Assembly: GCA_031262085.1 (NCBI GenBank)
Contig: JAISIN010000044.1
Location: 1-60,225 of the forward strand
Length of the DNA: 60,225 nt
Source: Prevotellaceae bacterium
GTDB lineage: Bacteria > Bacteroidota > Bacteroidia > Bacteroidales > Bacteroidaceae
Direction: 5' to 3'
How positions within the stretch are numbered: position 1 is the first letter of the stretch; the number at the start of each line of letters is the position of its first letter. The notes under the pieces were generated by a model. The model did not search any database, was not told where the DNA came from, and saw nothing but the letters and a program-made list of their open reading frames with translations. Both the position numbers and the translations under genes were made by a program. Of the stretch, positions 29,023 to 38,457 are shown in pieces.

Positions 29023-31347
29023 TCATTCTACGGCTACTTCGTCAAGAAAGATAAAGGGTCGGCTTCCTGCGCTGGGGTGTCCTTTGGGGAGGGCGGGTGT
29101 AGCTTTGACGGTAATTTTTATGTAGCGGGCGGTGGCGGGGTCGAAATCTATGTCGTAATGCTCAATGCCCGTCTTGCGTGGTTCGGTCTCTGCCGGAAAG
29201 GCTTTGTCTGCCACTTGGGTGAAGGTTTGGTTGTCGTTGGAGATGGCGACAGTCAATCCGGTGCACCCCATGATCCAGTTGCTCCCGTCGATGAGCGCGT
29301 GGGTCGATACGCGGCAAAATTCGGTAGGTTCACCCAAGTCGATCACCATCACCGGGTCGTCGTTTATGAAGCCCAACCATTCGCCGGTGGTGTAGCTTTG
29401 TTCTCCGGTGATGCCGTCGACCAGCGTGGGCGCTCCCTTGAAGGTGTAGCGTTGCGAGGGTGGCGTAAGCAGTTGGATGGGATGGTAAGTGGCTTTGTTG
29501 AACAACAGATGGCGGGTGGCCTCTTTGCTCTTTTCGTTCTTGCGGATGGTCACTACACGCAGGTCGGCGTTGGTGTTGACGAGTATCGGTTCGGTATAGT
29601 GGGCAGATGACTGCGTAGGCTCGCTGCCGTCGAGCGTATAATAGATAGGTGCATCGTCTACATTGCTCATGGTGACGCGCACACTCTTGTGTACCGGGTC
29701 AGGCTTCACCTCTACCAAGGTGTTATAGATCAGTTTGGCATAATTCAGGCTGTCGCGCTGATACAGTTCCATCAATCTCATGGTTCGTTTGGCAAAGCTG
29801 CGGTACTCTTTCTTCTCGGGTTGTGTCCACTGCACCTCGCTAAGCGCCGCCATGCGGGGCAATACCATATACTCGACATGCTCGGGGGTGGCAATATATT
29901 CTGTCCAGAGGTTGGCTTGTGCACCCAGAATATGCTTTTTCTTGTCGGCAGGCAGTGAAGCGGGAACGGGTTCGAGGCTATATACTTTCTCTAAGGGTAC
30001 GTATCCGCCGATGCCGAAGGGTTCGTTCTTGACATCCAGCGACTGGTAGTAGTCGAAATAGCAATAGGTGTTGGGAGCCATAATGACATCGTGTCCCAGA
30101 TTGGCTGCTTCGATGCCTCCGTCCATCCCCCGCCATGACATGACGGTAGCGTCGGGTGCCACATCGCCTTCGAGTATTTCGTCCCAGCCGATGATGCGGC
30201 GCCCTTTCGTAGTCAGATAGTTTTCGATGGTAGTCATGCAGTAGCTTTGCAGCCGGTCTTCTGCCGTGTGATGTTTGTCGGCTTTCAAACCGTGCGACTT
30301 GATGAATGCCTGGCATTTGGGGCATGTTTTCCAGCGTGTTCGGGGAGCCTCGTCGCCGCCGATGTGTATCAGCTTGGATGGGAATATTTCGGTAATCTCG
30401 TCCATAACGCCTTCGAGGAACTCTATTGTTTTCGGGTTGCCTAAGCAGAGCACATCGTCGAAGATGCCCCATGTTCCGGCTACTTCATACGGACCTCCGG
30501 TGCATCCCAGCTCGGGATAGGCAGTCATGGCAGCCAGCATGTGTCCGGGCATATCTATTTCGGGGATCACGGTGATGTGGCGTTCGGCGGCATAACGTAC
30601 AATCTCCTTGGCTTCTTCCTGCGTGAAGAATCCGCCATACGGGGTATTGTCGTACACACCGGTGTTTTTGCCGATGACGGTATGTTTGCGCATAGCCCCT
30701 ACTTCGGTGAGGCGGGGATACTTTTTGATCTCGATGCGCCAGCCTTGGTCGTCGCTGAGGTGCCAGTGGAAGGTGTTCATGTTGTGCAGCGCCAGCAGGT
30801 CGATGTATTGCTTGACAAACGATAGCGGGAAGATGTGGCGACACACATCGAGCATCATGCCGCGGTAGGCAAAGCGGGGTTCGTCCCTGATGATGGCAGT
30901 CGGCATCAGCACGTCGGCGCCTTGCGCTACGGCAGGGAGCGATTTCCGCAGGGTTTGTATGCCGTAGAATACACCGGCGGGTGTTTGTCCCTCAATGGTG
31001 ATCCGGTTGGGGGTTACGGTCAGCACATATCCTTCGGCATGGGCAATGGTCGGGTTGATTGCCAGTACGATCGCTTTTTCGGGCTTCTGCGGGTCGGTAT
31101 AGGGCTGTGTAGCCGACCCGCCCATAGATTGTGCGATGTATTCCGACAAGAATGCGGCATCCTTTTCCAGCACTTCGTTACCTTCGGGATAGGCTACTAC
31201 CGTATGCGTAGTCAGACGAAAAGGGGCTTCCGACGTCAGTTGTACGTCGTTGGGCAGGGGTACGACATCGTAAGATGCGTGTTTCTCAGGATTACTGCAC
31301 GACAACAACAGCAGTGCAGCTAAGGGTGGGAACAGTTTTTTCATCAT
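29023..31347 (-). CDS. Beta-N-acetylhexosaminidase, GH20 lipoprotein
   Basis: The 774-residue enzyme removes terminal GlcNAc or GalNAc from host glycans or chitin-like oligomers. A lipobox (LLLLSC, Cys17) indicates surface or periplasmic anchoring. An N-terminal GH20b domain spans about 25-155. The catalytic (beta/alpha)8 domain spans about 155-515, with HIGGDEAPRTRW holding the Asp332-Glu333 pair and FHWHLSDDQGWRIEIK upstream. A CHB_HEX_C-like domain (YYTLDGSEPT) and an F5/8-type discoidin domain complete the C-terminus. The start at 31347 removes a spurious 82-residue extension. Confidence 0.95.
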   Translation of the reverse strand: MMKKLFPPLAALLLLSCSNPEKHASYDVVPLPNDVQLTSEAPFRLTTHTVVAYPEGNEVLEKDAAFLSEYIAQSMGGSATQPYTDPQKPEKAIVLAINPTIAHAEGYVLTVTPNRITIEGQTPAGVFYGIQTLRKSLPAVAQGADVLMPTAIIRDEPRFAYRGMMLDVCRHIFPLSFVKQYIDLLALHNMNTFHWHLSDDQGWRIEIKKYPRLTEVGAMRKHTVIGKNTGVYDNTPYGGFFTQEEAKEIVRYAAERHITVIPEIDMPGHMLAAMTAYPELGCTGGPYEVAGTWGIFDDVLCLGNPKTIEFLEGVMDEITEIFPSKLIHIGGDEAPRTRWKTCPKCQAFIKSHGLKADKHHTAEDRLQSYCMTTIENYLTTKGRRIIGWDEILEGDVAPDATVMSWRGMDGGIEAANLGHDVIMAPNTYCYFDYYQSLDVKNEPFGIGGYVPLEKVYSLEPVPASLPADKKKHILGAQANLWTEYIATPEHVEYMVLPRMAALSEVQWTQPEKKEYRSFAKRTMRLMELYQRDSLNYAKLIYNTLVEVKPDPVHKSVRVTMSNVDDAPIYYTLDGSEPTQSSAHYTEPILVNTNADLRVVTIRKNEKSKEATRHLLFNKATYHPIQLLTPPSQRYTFKGAPTLVDGITGEQSYTTGEWLGFINDDPVMVIDLGEPTEFCRVSTHALIDGSNWIMGCTGLTVAISNDNQTFTQVADKAFPAETEPRKTGIEHYDIDFDPATARYIKITVKATPALPKGHPSAGSRPFIFLDEVAVE

Positions 31348-31379
31348 GTAAGTGTTTAATTGAATTGAAATTACGCGGA

Positions 31380-31387
31380 CAAAGGTA
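31380..31387 (-). promoter_or_regulatory. Candidate -7 element (TACCTTTG) for the GH20 gene
   Basis: CAAAGGTA on the plus strand is TACCTTTG on the minus strand, 33 bp upstream of the GH20 start. It faces away from the matching argS element at 31408. Confidence 0.5.
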
Positions 31388-31407
31388 AAAATAATGCAGA
31401 AATAAAC

Positions 31408-31415
31408 TACCTTTG
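31408..31415 (+). promoter_or_regulatory. Candidate -7 element (TACCTTTG) for argS
   Basis: TACCTTTG lies 30 bp before the argS ATG. The divergent GH20 element is only 20 bp away, so the two promoters overlap in their upstream regions. Confidence 0.5.
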
Positions 31416-31444
31416 CCGCCTGAAATAAATTCAGGAGAATAGTT

Positions 31445-33235
31445 ATGATAGAAGATAAGCTTACCGCCGCTATTATCGAAGGGCTGAAAGCCTTGTATGG
31501 CAGCGAGGTATCTGCCGGACAGATACAACTGCAAAAGACGAAGAAAGAGTTTGAGGGACACCTCACGTTGGTGGTTTTCCCTTTCCTGCGCATGTCGCGG
31601 AAGAAACCCGAAGAGACCGCACAAGAGATCGGGGCTTACCTGCTGGCACATACGTCCGAGGTTGCCGCGTTCAATGTAATCAAGGGCTTTCTGAATCTGA
31701 CCATTGCCTCATCGGCTTGGATCAGGTTGCTGAACAGGGTTCATGCCGATGTGCAATACGGCATCACCGCCGCTACCGCGAAGTCGCCGTTGGTGATGAT
31801 AGAATATTCTTCACCCAACACCAACAAACCCTTACACTTGGGGCATGTGCGCAACAATCTGTTGGGCAATGCGCTTGCCCATATCGTGGCCGCCTGCGGA
31901 TATCGGGTGGTGAAAACCAATATTGTGAACGATCGGGGCATTCACATCTGCAAGTCTATGCTGGCATGGCAGAAGTATGGCAACGGAGAAACACCGCAAT
32001 CGTCGGGCAAGAAGGGCGACCATCTGGTGGGCGATTATTATGTAGCGTTCGACAAGCATTACAAAGCCGAAGTGTCCGAACTGATGGCAACAGGCATGAC
32101 GAAGGAGGAGGCGGAAGCTGCATCGCCGCTGATGAACGAAGCCCGCGAGATGTTGGTGAAGTGGGAGGCAGGCGATGCCGAGGTGCGGGCGCTCTGGGCG
32201 ACTATGAACCGGTGGGTGTACGACGGCTTCGATGAGACTTACCGGAAGATGGGGGTGAGCTTCGATCAGATTTATTACGAATCGGAAACCTATCTGGCAG
32301 GCAAGGAGGAGGTGATGCGGGGGCTGGCTAAAGGCATCTTCTATCAGAAGGAGGATGGATCGGTGTGGGCTGACCTTACTGCCGAAGGATTGGACAATAA
32401 GGTGTTGCTGCGCTCGGACGGCACCTCTGTATATATGACGCAAGACATTGGTACTGCCAAGCTGCGTTTCAACGATTACCCCATCAATAAAATGATATAT
32501 GTGGTGGGCAATGAGCAAAACTACCACTTCCAAGTGCTCTCCATCTTGCTCGACAAGCTGGGATTTGAGTGGGGGAGGGGATTGGTGCATTTCTCTTACG
32601 GCATGGTGGAACTTCCCGAGGGGAAAATGAAGAGCCGCGAAGGAACCGTAGTCGATGCCGACGACCTCATGGAGGAGATGATCGGCACTGCCAAAGAGAC
32701 ATCGGATGAATTGGGCAAGCTCGACGGACTGACGCCTGCGGAAGCCGACAACATTGCCCGCATCGTGGGGCTGGGCGCTTTGAAATATTTCATCCTCAAG
32801 GTGGATGCCCGTAAGAACATGACGTTTAATCCCAAGGAATCGATCGATTTCAATGGCAATACCGGACCCTTTATCCAATACACCCATGCCCGCATCTGCT
32901 CGGTGCTGCGTAAGGCTGCCGAAGCGGGTATTGTCGTTCCGGCCGAACTCTCTGCCGATGTGGCTGTGAGCGAGAAGGAAGAGGGATTGATTCAGTTGCT
33001 GGCAGACTTTGCCACTGTGGTACGGCAAGCCGGTAACGACTATAGTCCGTCGCTCCTTGCGAACTATACGTATGATTTGGTGAAAGAGTATAACCAGTTC
33101 TATCACGACTTTAGCATCTTACGCGAAGAGAACGACGCCGTGAAGCTGTTCCGCCTCACCCTCTCTGCCAACGTGGCGAAGATTGTCCGCCTTGGCATGG
33201 GTTTGCTCGGCATTGAGGTGCCCGACAGGATGTAG
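31445..33235 (+). CDS. argS: Arginyl-tRNA synthetase
   Basis: The class I synthetase charges tRNA-Arg. The 596-residue protein has an N-terminal Arg_S/Add-1 domain (1-85), the HIGH-type motif in SSPNTNKPLHLGHVRNNLLG, and GKMKSREGTVV in the KMSKS position. The C-terminal DALR anticodon domain (about 475-596) has IQYTHARICSVLRKA. Its length is normal. It is divergent from the GH20 gene and ends at a strong hairpin shared with the tRNA gene. Confidence 0.97.
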   Translation: MIEDKLTAAIIEGLKALYGSEVSAGQIQLQKTKKEFEGHLTLVVFPFLRMSRKKPEETAQEIGAYLLAHTSEVAAFNVIKGFLNLTIASSAWIRLLNRVHADVQYGITAATAKSPLVMIEYSSPNTNKPLHLGHVRNNLLGNALAHIVAACGYRVVKTNIVNDRGIHICKSMLAWQKYGNGETPQSSGKKGDHLVGDYYVAFDKHYKAEVSELMATGMTKEEAEAASPLMNEAREMLVKWEAGDAEVRALWATMNRWVYDGFDETYRKMGVSFDQIYYESETYLAGKEEVMRGLAKGIFYQKEDGSVWADLTAEGLDNKVLLRSDGTSVYMTQDIGTAKLRFNDYPINKMIYVVGNEQNYHFQVLSILLDKLGFEWGRGLVHFSYGMVELPEGKMKSREGTVVDADDLMEEMIGTAKETSDELGKLDGLTPAEADNIARIVGLGALKYFILKVDARKNMTFNPKESIDFNGNTGPFIQYTHARICSVLRKAAEAGIVVPAELSADVAVSEKEEGLIQLLADFATVVRQAGNDYSPSLLANYTYDLVKEYNQFYHDFSILREENDAVKLFRLTLSANVAKIVRLGMGLLGIEVPDRM

Positions 33236-33264
33236 TAGTCGCGAAGCAATTCATAAATAACTAA

Positions 33265-33293
33265 AAAGCACTTACGGGTTTCGTAAGTGCTTT
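33265..33293. terminator. Perfect hairpin between argS and tRNA(CAT)
   Basis: AAAGCACTTAC (33265-33275) pairs perfectly with GTAAGTGCTTT (33283-33293) around a 7-nt loop. A-rich and T-rich edges suggest it ends argS on the plus strand and the tRNA transcript on the minus strand. Confidence 0.85.
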
Positions 33294-33299
33294 GATGTG

Positions 33300-33373
33300 T
33301 GGACCAGCTAGGGCTTGAACCTAGGACCTCCAGATTATGAGTCTGTTGCTCTAACCAACTGAGCTACAAGTCC
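33300..33373 (-). tRNA. tRNA with CAT anticodon (probably tRNA-Met)
   Basis: Read on the minus strand the 74-nt gene starts GGACTTG and has the D-arm GCTC/GAGC, the anticodon loop CTCATAA with CAT, the T-arm CTAGG/CCTAG around TTCAAGC, and the acceptor end CTGGTCC plus A. CCA is not encoded. The A26, short variable region and lack of an initiator mismatch at 1-72 suggest elongator Met. A lysidine-modified Ile tRNA also has CAT and cannot be excluded without a comparative model. Confidence 0.93.
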
Positions 33374-33464
33374 GGTGCTTCCTTGTTGGGATTGCGGGCA
33401 CAAAAATAGAGTATTATCCCCAATCCTGCAAGTCTTTCGGTGAAAAACAGCGAATCTTTTCGCT

Positions 33465-33776
33465 TTAGAAAGGGTAAGTGCGTTTGGGGTTCTTGGGGAA
33501 CCACCCTTTGCGGACACGTTCTTCCTGCTCGAAGACCTCTTTGATCGTCCAGAATGAGGAGAAGGCAAACACGCCCAATAGCGCTGATAGTAGGATGTTG
33601 CCGACCAGCAGTGATGCAACCGTTCCGGCTATTCCCAATAGCAGGAATATCCACCAGCAACGTGTGCCCCAATAATATTCGGCTTTGATGACTATCGGAT
33701 GAAACAATCCGATGATGAGGAACGTGCATATCCCGATAAGCAGTCCTTCCCAATGAATGTTGTACAACCACTCCAT
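33465..33776 (-). CDS. DUF4491 family membrane protein
   Basis: The 103-residue protein has three hydrophobic segments (LLIGICTFLIIGLFHPIVI, CWWIFLLLGIAGTVASLLV, LLSALLGVFAFSSFW) and a conserved C-terminal stretch EVFEQEERVRKGWFPKNPKR. This is the DUF4491 pattern of Bacteroidales. The function is unknown. The start is at MEWLYNIHW, 33776; longer frames upstream are shadows of the Lrp gene. It lies 17 bp after the Lrp gene and is probably co-transcribed. Confidence 0.88.
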   Translation of the reverse strand: MEWLYNIHWEGLLIGICTFLIIGLFHPIVIKAEYYWGTRCWWIFLLLGIAGTVASLLVGNILLSALLGVFAFSSFWTIKEVFEQEERVRKGWFPKNPKRTYPF

Positions 33777-33793
33777 CTTTCTCTCGTCGTGTG

Positions 33794-34249
33794 TTATAGT
33801 ATGGGTATCTCTTTCTTGATGCTTTGTTCTAACGAAATAAGTGTTTCGGTAGCGGTGACGCCGGTTATCTGCTGCATTTTGTTGTTCAGCAAGTCCATCA
33901 GATGTTCGTTGTCGCGTGCGTACACTTTGGTAAGCATGGTGTATGGACCGGTGGTGAAGTGGCACTCCACTACTTCGGGTATCTTTTCCAGCTCTGCCAC
34001 GACGGCTTTGTACATGGAGCCTTTCTCTAACTTGATGCCGATATAGGTACAGGTGCGATACCCCAACGATTTGGGGTTTACCTGATATCCCGAGCCGGTG
34101 ATGACGCCTATATCTATCAGGCGTTGTACCCGTTGGTGAATGGCGGCACGCGATACGCCACATTCGGCAGCTACGTCTTTAAACGGGATGCGGGCATTCT
34201 GGGAGATAATCTCCAGAATCTGTTTATCCAAATTATCTATTTTTTCCAT
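33794..34249 (-). CDS. Lrp/AsnC family transcriptional regulator
   Basis: The 151-residue protein has an AsnC-type N-terminal winged HTH (LDKQILEIISQNARIPFKDVAAECGVSRAAIHQRVQRL) and a C-terminal RAM ligand-binding domain (about 70-148) with VECHFTTGPYTMLTKVYARD. Such regulators respond to amino acids and act as octamers or hexadecamers. The gene precedes DUF4491 on the same strand. Its target genes and ligand are not shown by the sequence. Confidence 0.93.
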   Translation of the reverse strand: MEKIDNLDKQILEIISQNARIPFKDVAAECGVSRAAIHQRVQRLIDIGVITGSGYQVNPKSLGYRTCTYIGIKLEKGSMYKAVVAELEKIPEVVECHFTTGPYTMLTKVYARDNEHLMDLLNNKMQQITGVTATETLISLEQSIKKEIPIL

Positions 34250-34364
34250 AACGTGTAGATTATATGTGATGTCTTTTATACTCGATTTAGCAAAAAGAAA
34301 GCAAATGTAGGTATTTCTTTTAGTTTATCACGCATAAGGCGAAAAAAAATAGCATTATGGGATA

Positions 34365-34411
34365 AAAAGGAAAGCCGATAACAGTTGTCGTCGCGACAAT
34401 TGCTACCGGCT
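34365..34411 (-). terminator. Terminator of the FKBP gene pair
   Basis: AGCCG...TTGTCG on the left pairs with CGACAA...CGGCT on the right. The innermost TTGTCG/CGACAA helix is perfect around TCG. Downstream on the minus strand is TCCTTTTT. Confidence 0.75.
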
Positions 34412-34435
34412 GTTCCTGTCCTTATAGCTAAGTTA

Positions 34436-35317
34436 TTATTTCTTTTGGGTCTGCTCTTTTTCGATGCCAAGCAATTCGACTTCGAAAACCAGCGTGGAGA
34501 AAGGTTTGATCTTATCTCCGGCTACGCGTGCACCGTAGCCCAGGTCTTGCGGTATGTAGAGTTCCCATTTCGAGCCTACGGGCATCAGTGTGAGGGCTTC
34601 TGTCCATCCTTTGATCACTTGGTTGGCGCGGAAGGTGGTAGGTTCGTTGCGCGAGTACGAGCTGTCGAACTCGGTACCGTCTATCAAGGTGCCTTTGTAG
34701 TTTACCTTCACTTGGTCGGTGGATTTGGGTATTTCGCCGTTGCCTTTGGTGATGATTTTGTATTGCAGACCGCTTGCTGTGGTAACTACGCCTTCTTTGG
34801 TTTTGTTCTCGGCAAGGAACTTCTCGCCTGCGGTTTTGTTGTCGGCATATTGGGTTTCGAGAGCTTTTTCTTTGATGCGTTCCATGTTCGTTTGCACATA
34901 GGTAGTGGCTACATGTAATTTCATGATGGTGGTATCGCTCTTCACGCCGTCAATGAAACCTGCCAGCAGGTTTTCGCGGCTGATGGAGTGTGTAGAATCA
35001 CTGCCGAATACTTGCTCGGAGAAGCCTTTTACCCATGAAACTGATACTTGTAGACCAATCATTAAGCCTTGCATATAGGCATCGTTGTCGCGATATGTTT
35101 TTTGGGCATCAACGAATCCTTTCAAAAAATCGCCCATCTCCGATGCGTTGATGCCTTGTTGAGCCAGATAGGGCGTTAATCCGTCGGTACGCGCCACGCC
35201 GATGGCATACGACAAGGTGTCGACGTCTGTCTTCAGGTTGGCTTTGGGGGCTTGTGCGGTGCATGCCGTTAATCCGAGTGCTACCGCCGCTGTGAGGAAC
35301 AATGCTGTTTTTTTCAT
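34436..35317 (-). CDS. FKBP-type peptidyl-prolyl isomerase lipoprotein (Mip-like)
   Basis: The 293-residue protein speeds proline isomerisation during protein folding in the periplasm. A lipobox LTAC at Cys19 marks a lipoprotein. A helical dimerisation domain (about 30-170) precedes the FKBP domain (about 175-287) with VKVNYKGTLIDGTEFDSSY, PVGSKWELYIPQDLGYG and FSTLVFEVELL. It belongs to the FkpA/Mip subgroup. It follows a second FKBP gene by 23 bp, forming a tandem pair. Confidence 0.95.
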   Translation of the reverse strand: MKKTALFLTAAVALGLTACTAQAPKANLKTDVDTLSYAIGVARTDGLTPYLAQQGINASEMGDFLKGFVDAQKTYRDNDAYMQGLMIGLQVSVSWVKGFSEQVFGSDSTHSISRENLLAGFIDGVKSDTTIMKLHVATTYVQTNMERIKEKALETQYADNKTAGEKFLAENKTKEGVVTTASGLQYKIITKGNGEIPKSTDQVKVNYKGTLIDGTEFDSSYSRNEPTTFRANQVIKGWTEALTLMPVGSKWELYIPQDLGYGARVAGDKIKPFSTLVFEVELLGIEKEQTQKK

Positions 35318-35340
35318 TTCTCTTTTTTCTAATTTATTTG

Positions 35341-35934
35341 TTATTTGGATATGATTTCGAGTAATTCTACTTCAAATATCAAGGTGCTGTGCGGAGCTAT
35401 TGCATCGCCGGCTCCTTGTGCGCCGTAAGCCAGTTCGGAGGGGATGTATAGTTTCCATTTGGCTCCTTCGGGCATCAGTTGCAGGGCTTCTGTCCATCCG
35501 CTAATCACTTGGTTTACGCCAAATACGGCAGGTTCGCCGCGTTTGATGGAGCTGTCGAACAAGGTTCCGTTGATGAGCGTTCCTTCGTAATGGCACTTTA
35601 CCCGGTCGGTGCGGCCGGCAGTTTTACCGCCTTTTCCCCGGGCTATGACTTCGTATTGCAGTCCGCTGGGCAATGTCACTACGCCCGGGCGTTTCTTATT
35701 TTTTTCGAGGAAGGCTATTCCTTCTGCCCGGACTTGCTTGCCTATTCTTTCTTGCAACCCTTCAAAGAATTGCGTTACGATGCGGCGTCCTTCTTCGTGC
35801 GTGATCGTTGTTTGATTCCCCTGAAAGACATCTGTCACTGCTTGTGCAAAATCTGCTACATCGATGCCGTCGGCACCCATACTTTTTAAGTTTTGACCGA
35901 TTCCCAGTCCGATGGCATAACTGAATTTATCCAT
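35341..35934 (-). CDS. FKBP-type peptidyl-prolyl isomerase, cytoplasmic-like form
   Basis: The 197-residue paralogue lacks a signal peptide and begins MDKFSYAIGLGIGQNL, so it may act in the cytoplasm. It has a shorter helical N-terminal domain (1-85) and a full FKBP domain with RVKCHYEGTLINGTLFDSS, PEGAKWKLYIPSELAYG and HSTLIFEVELLEI. Both isomerases are transcribed together on the minus strand and appear to be an old duplication with different localisation. Confidence 0.95.
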   Translation of the reverse strand: MDKFSYAIGLGIGQNLKSMGADGIDVADFAQAVTDVFQGNQTTITHEEGRRIVTQFFEGLQERIGKQVRAEGIAFLEKNKKRPGVVTLPSGLQYEVIARGKGGKTAGRTDRVKCHYEGTLINGTLFDSSIKRGEPAVFGVNQVISGWTEALQLMPEGAKWKLYIPSELAYGAQGAGDAIAPHSTLIFEVELLEIISK

Positions 35935-36116
35935 ATCATTTTAAATGTTGCTATTTACAACCCGCAAAAGTACGTCTTTTATTGAAATGCAGATGATAAG
36001 TCTATGTTTTTTTAAAGTATTTCACAATATCATTGGCGATTAGTAGGCTATCAGCGTTACCTCTTTCCGCATCTCTTGGATAGCCGTCGACACCTTGCTT
36101 TTTGGAGCAGGAGCAT

Positions 36117-36248
36117 CAAAGGGAGTTTTGCCTCACTTCAAAGGGAGATCTGCATCAAAACAAAGGGAGATCTGCATGAGATCAAAGGGAGATCTTCATC
36201 AAAACAAAGGGAGATCTGCATGAGATCAAAGGGTGATAATTTCAGGTG
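36117..36248. repeat. 22-bp tandem repeat array, six units
   Basis: Units begin with CAAAGGG at 36117, 36139, 36161, 36183, 36205 and 36227, exactly 22 bp apart. Inner units alternate between endings CATCAAAA and CATGAGAT, giving a 44-bp higher-order period. Outer units are degenerate. There are no unique spacers, so it is not CRISPR. A shorter copy of the same unit lies at 15149. Confidence 0.9.
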
Positions 36249-36251
36249 TGA

Positions 36252-36283
36252 CCGCCGACGTGTGTAAGCGCACACGTCGGCGG
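36252..36283. terminator. Perfect GC-rich hairpin after proS
   Basis: CCGCCGACGTGTG (36252-36264) pairs perfectly with CACACGTCGGCGG (36271-36283) around a 6-nt loop. It is 29 bp past the proS stop. A T tract is lacking, so efficiency is uncertain. Confidence 0.65.
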
Positions 36284-36311
36284 GCGTCAACTGTCGACTG
36301 CGTGGTGTGAT

Positions 36312-37805
36312 TTAGTACGCCCGTGCGAACACGACCCGACGTGCCGACGGCTTTCCGGTAACCATGCACTGTCCGGGCGTTTTGTCGTCGTCGAAGAAAT
36401 TTTCGTAGGGGATGCAGCGGATGGTGGCTTTGGTCTCTTCCTTGATGCGCTCTTCGGTTTCGGTGGTACCGTCCCAGTGCGCCATGATGAATCCGCCCTC
36501 TTCGATGTTGGCTTTAAACTCATCGTAAGAATCGACCTTACAGATGTGTGCATTGCGGTAGGCAAGCGCCTTTTGGTAGATGTTGCTTTGGATGGCTTCC
36601 AGCAGTTCGCCTACATACGGTTCGATGCCGTCGCAGGTGCGTGTCTCTTTTTCGAGCGTATCGCGGCGCATCACCTCGACGGTGTTGTTTTCGAGGTCGC
36701 GTCCTCCGATGACCAGCCGAACGGGCACACCTTTCAACTCGTAGTCGGCAAACTTGAATCCCGGGCGTTTGTTGTCGGCGTTATCGTACTTCACAGAGAT
36801 GCCCATCGCTTTGAGGCGGCTTACGATGCCGTTTGCCTTCGCGTCGATGCGTTGCAGCATTTCGGCATTTTTGTAGATGGGAACAATCACTACCTGTATG
36901 GGGGCGAGGTGTGGCGGCAGTACCAATCCGTTGTCGTCGGAGTGTGTCATGACCAATGCTCCCATCAGTCGGGTCGATACGCCCCACGAGGTAGCCCACA
37001 CATACTCCATTTTATTCTCTTTGTTGACAAACTGCACGTCGAACGCTTTGGCAAAGTTTTGTCCGAGGAAGTGCGATGTTCCGCTTTGCAACGCTTTTCC
37101 GTCTTGCATCATCGCCTCTATGGTATAGGTTTCGAGTGCACCGGCAAAGCGTTCGTTTTCTGTTTTGACACCCTTCACCACCGGCATAGCCATGTATTGC
37201 TCGGCAAAGTCGGCATACAGATGCAGAATGCGCGTAGCCTCCTCTTCGGCTTCTTGGCTGGTGGCATGGGCGGTATGCCCTTCTTGCCACAGAAATTCTG
37301 AGGTGCGCAGGAACAAGCGGGTGCGCATCTCCCATCGCATCACGTTTGCCCATTGATTGCACAGGATGGGCAGGTCGCGGTACGAGTTGATCCAGTTCTT
37401 ATAAGTATTCCAGATGATGGTTTCGGAGGTGGGGCGAATAATGAGTTCCTCTTCGAGTTTGGCGTCGGGGTCGACAATGACGCCGCTGCCGTCGGGGGCA
37501 TTTTTTAGTCGATGGTGTGTCACCACCGCACATTCTTTGGCAAACCCTGCCACATGTTCGGCTTCGCGGCTGAAGAACGACTTGGGGATGAGCAACGGGA
37601 AGTAGGCATTCACATGTCCGGTTTCTTTAAACATAGTGTCGAGCTGGTGTTGCATTTTCTCCCAGATGGCATATCCGTAGGGTTTGATAACCATACAACC
37701 ACGCACTGCCGATAGTTCTGCCAAATCGGCTTTTACTACTAATTCATTGTACCATTGCGAGTAGTTCTCACTACGCTTGGTCAAATTCTTTAATTCTACT
37801 GCCAT
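36312..37805 (-). CDS. proS: Prolyl-tRNA synthetase, archaeal/eukaryotic type
   Basis: The class II synthetase charges tRNA-Pro. The 497-residue form lacks the bacterial editing insertion and has the extra C-terminal zinc-like domain of the ProS type 3 family. Visible motifs are [33 protein letters not shown], the class II motif 2 region [24 protein letters not shown] and motif 3 [16 protein letters not shown]. The chain ends with an aromatic residue (ARAY), as in this subgroup. It is transcribed singly. Confidence 0.96.
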   Translation of the reverse strand: MAVELKNLTKRSENYSQWYNELVVKADLAELSAVRGCMVIKPYGYAIWEKMQHQLDTMFKETGHVNAYFPLLIPKSFFSREAEHVAGFAKECAVVTHHRLKNAPDGSGVIVDPDAKLEEELIIRPTSETIIWNTYKNWINSYRDLPILCNQWANVMRWEMRTRLFLRTSEFLWQEGHTAHATSQEAEEEATRILHLYADFAEQYMAMPVVKGVKTENERFAGALETYTIEAMMQDGKALQSGTSHFLGQNFAKAFDVQFVNKENKMEYVWATSWGVSTRLMGALVMTHSDDNGLVLPPHLAPIQVVIVPIYKNAEMLQRIDAKANGIVSRLKAMGISVKYDNADNKRPGFKFADYELKGVPVRLVIGGRDLENNTVEVMRRDTLEKETRTCDGIEPYVGELLEAIQSNIYQKALAYRNAHICKVDSYDEFKANIEEGGFIMAHWDGTTETEERIKEETKATIRCIPYENFFDDDKTPGQCMVTGKPSARRVVFARAY

Positions 37806-37915
37806 ATATTATTTTAGTTGATAAATCGAATAAGTGATAGTACCATTGCACCCTAACTGCATAATAGGGGGGGGCAAAAGTACAAAGATTTGTGCAATCT
37901 GTGTGCTGCAATCAT

Positions 37916-37959
37916 AAAAAAAGAGAATGAGCGCTCTTGCAGAGCGTCATTCTCTTTTT
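37916..37959 (-). terminator. Terminator of the RRM protein gene
   Basis: AAAAAGAGAATG pairs with CATTCTCTTTTT, with an inner GCGCTC/GAGCG helix. T residues follow on the minus strand. It starts 22 bp past the RRM stop. Confidence 0.9.
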
Positions 37960-37980
37960 AGTCCGGAGGTACTAAAGTAA

Positions 37981-38226
37981 TTAGTTCTTCGGCAATGCCT
38001 CCTTAACGACCATCGGACGACCAGCGTATTCGGCACCGTTCAACTTCTTGATAGCATTGCGGGCAGCGTCGGCTTCCGGCATTTCAATGAATGCAAATCC
38101 TTTAGATCTTCTTGTTTCGCGGTCAGTAATGATTCTTACGGAATCTACTACACCAAACTCTTCCATGACTTCTCTTAAATCAGCTTCTTTAACCTTGTAA
38201 TTAAGGTTACCTACATACAAATTCAT
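37981..38226 (-). CDS. RRM-type RNA-binding protein
   Basis: The 81-residue protein is a single RNA recognition motif with RNP2 (LYVGNL) near the start and RNP1 (KGFAFIEM) at about 43-50. The C-terminus is short and basic (KEALPKN). Bacteroidetes use such proteins broadly, with roles in RNA handling suggested in B. thetaiotaomicron. A leader of over 200 bp with no other gene separates it from mltG, which hints at long 5' UTR regulation; that is inference. Confidence 0.95.
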   Translation of the reverse strand: MNLYVGNLNYKVKEADLREVMEEFGVVDSVRIITDRETRRSKGFAFIEMPEADAARNAIKKLNGAEYAGRPMVVKEALPKN

Positions 38227-38457
38227 AAATTAAAAAATAAAATGATAAATAAATTAGTTCAATAAGAAAGCTATTGCGAAGTGGTTAGTCAACAATGGAA
38301 ACGCTCAATAGGCAAATATCGAGGAATACACGAGTGAAATAACAATTCTAAATAAACTTTTTATTGTTTCGGTGCAAAGTAACGCAATCTATTTTAATTA
38401 ATAACCAAATATATCCAACTTTTTTTTGCTTCGGTCAATGTTTTATCTCTTTCCCTG

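Noticed and set aside
29026..31593. 82-residue extension of the GH20 protein
   Set aside because: A lipoprotein signal begins at 31347 and the divergent promoters lie within the extension.
31832..33106. Long open frame antisense to argS
   Set aside because: Shadow frame with atypical His/Arg-rich translation and no family features.
36117..36248. Possible CRISPR array
   Set aside because: Units are directly adjacent at 22 bp with no unique spacers, and no cas genes are present.
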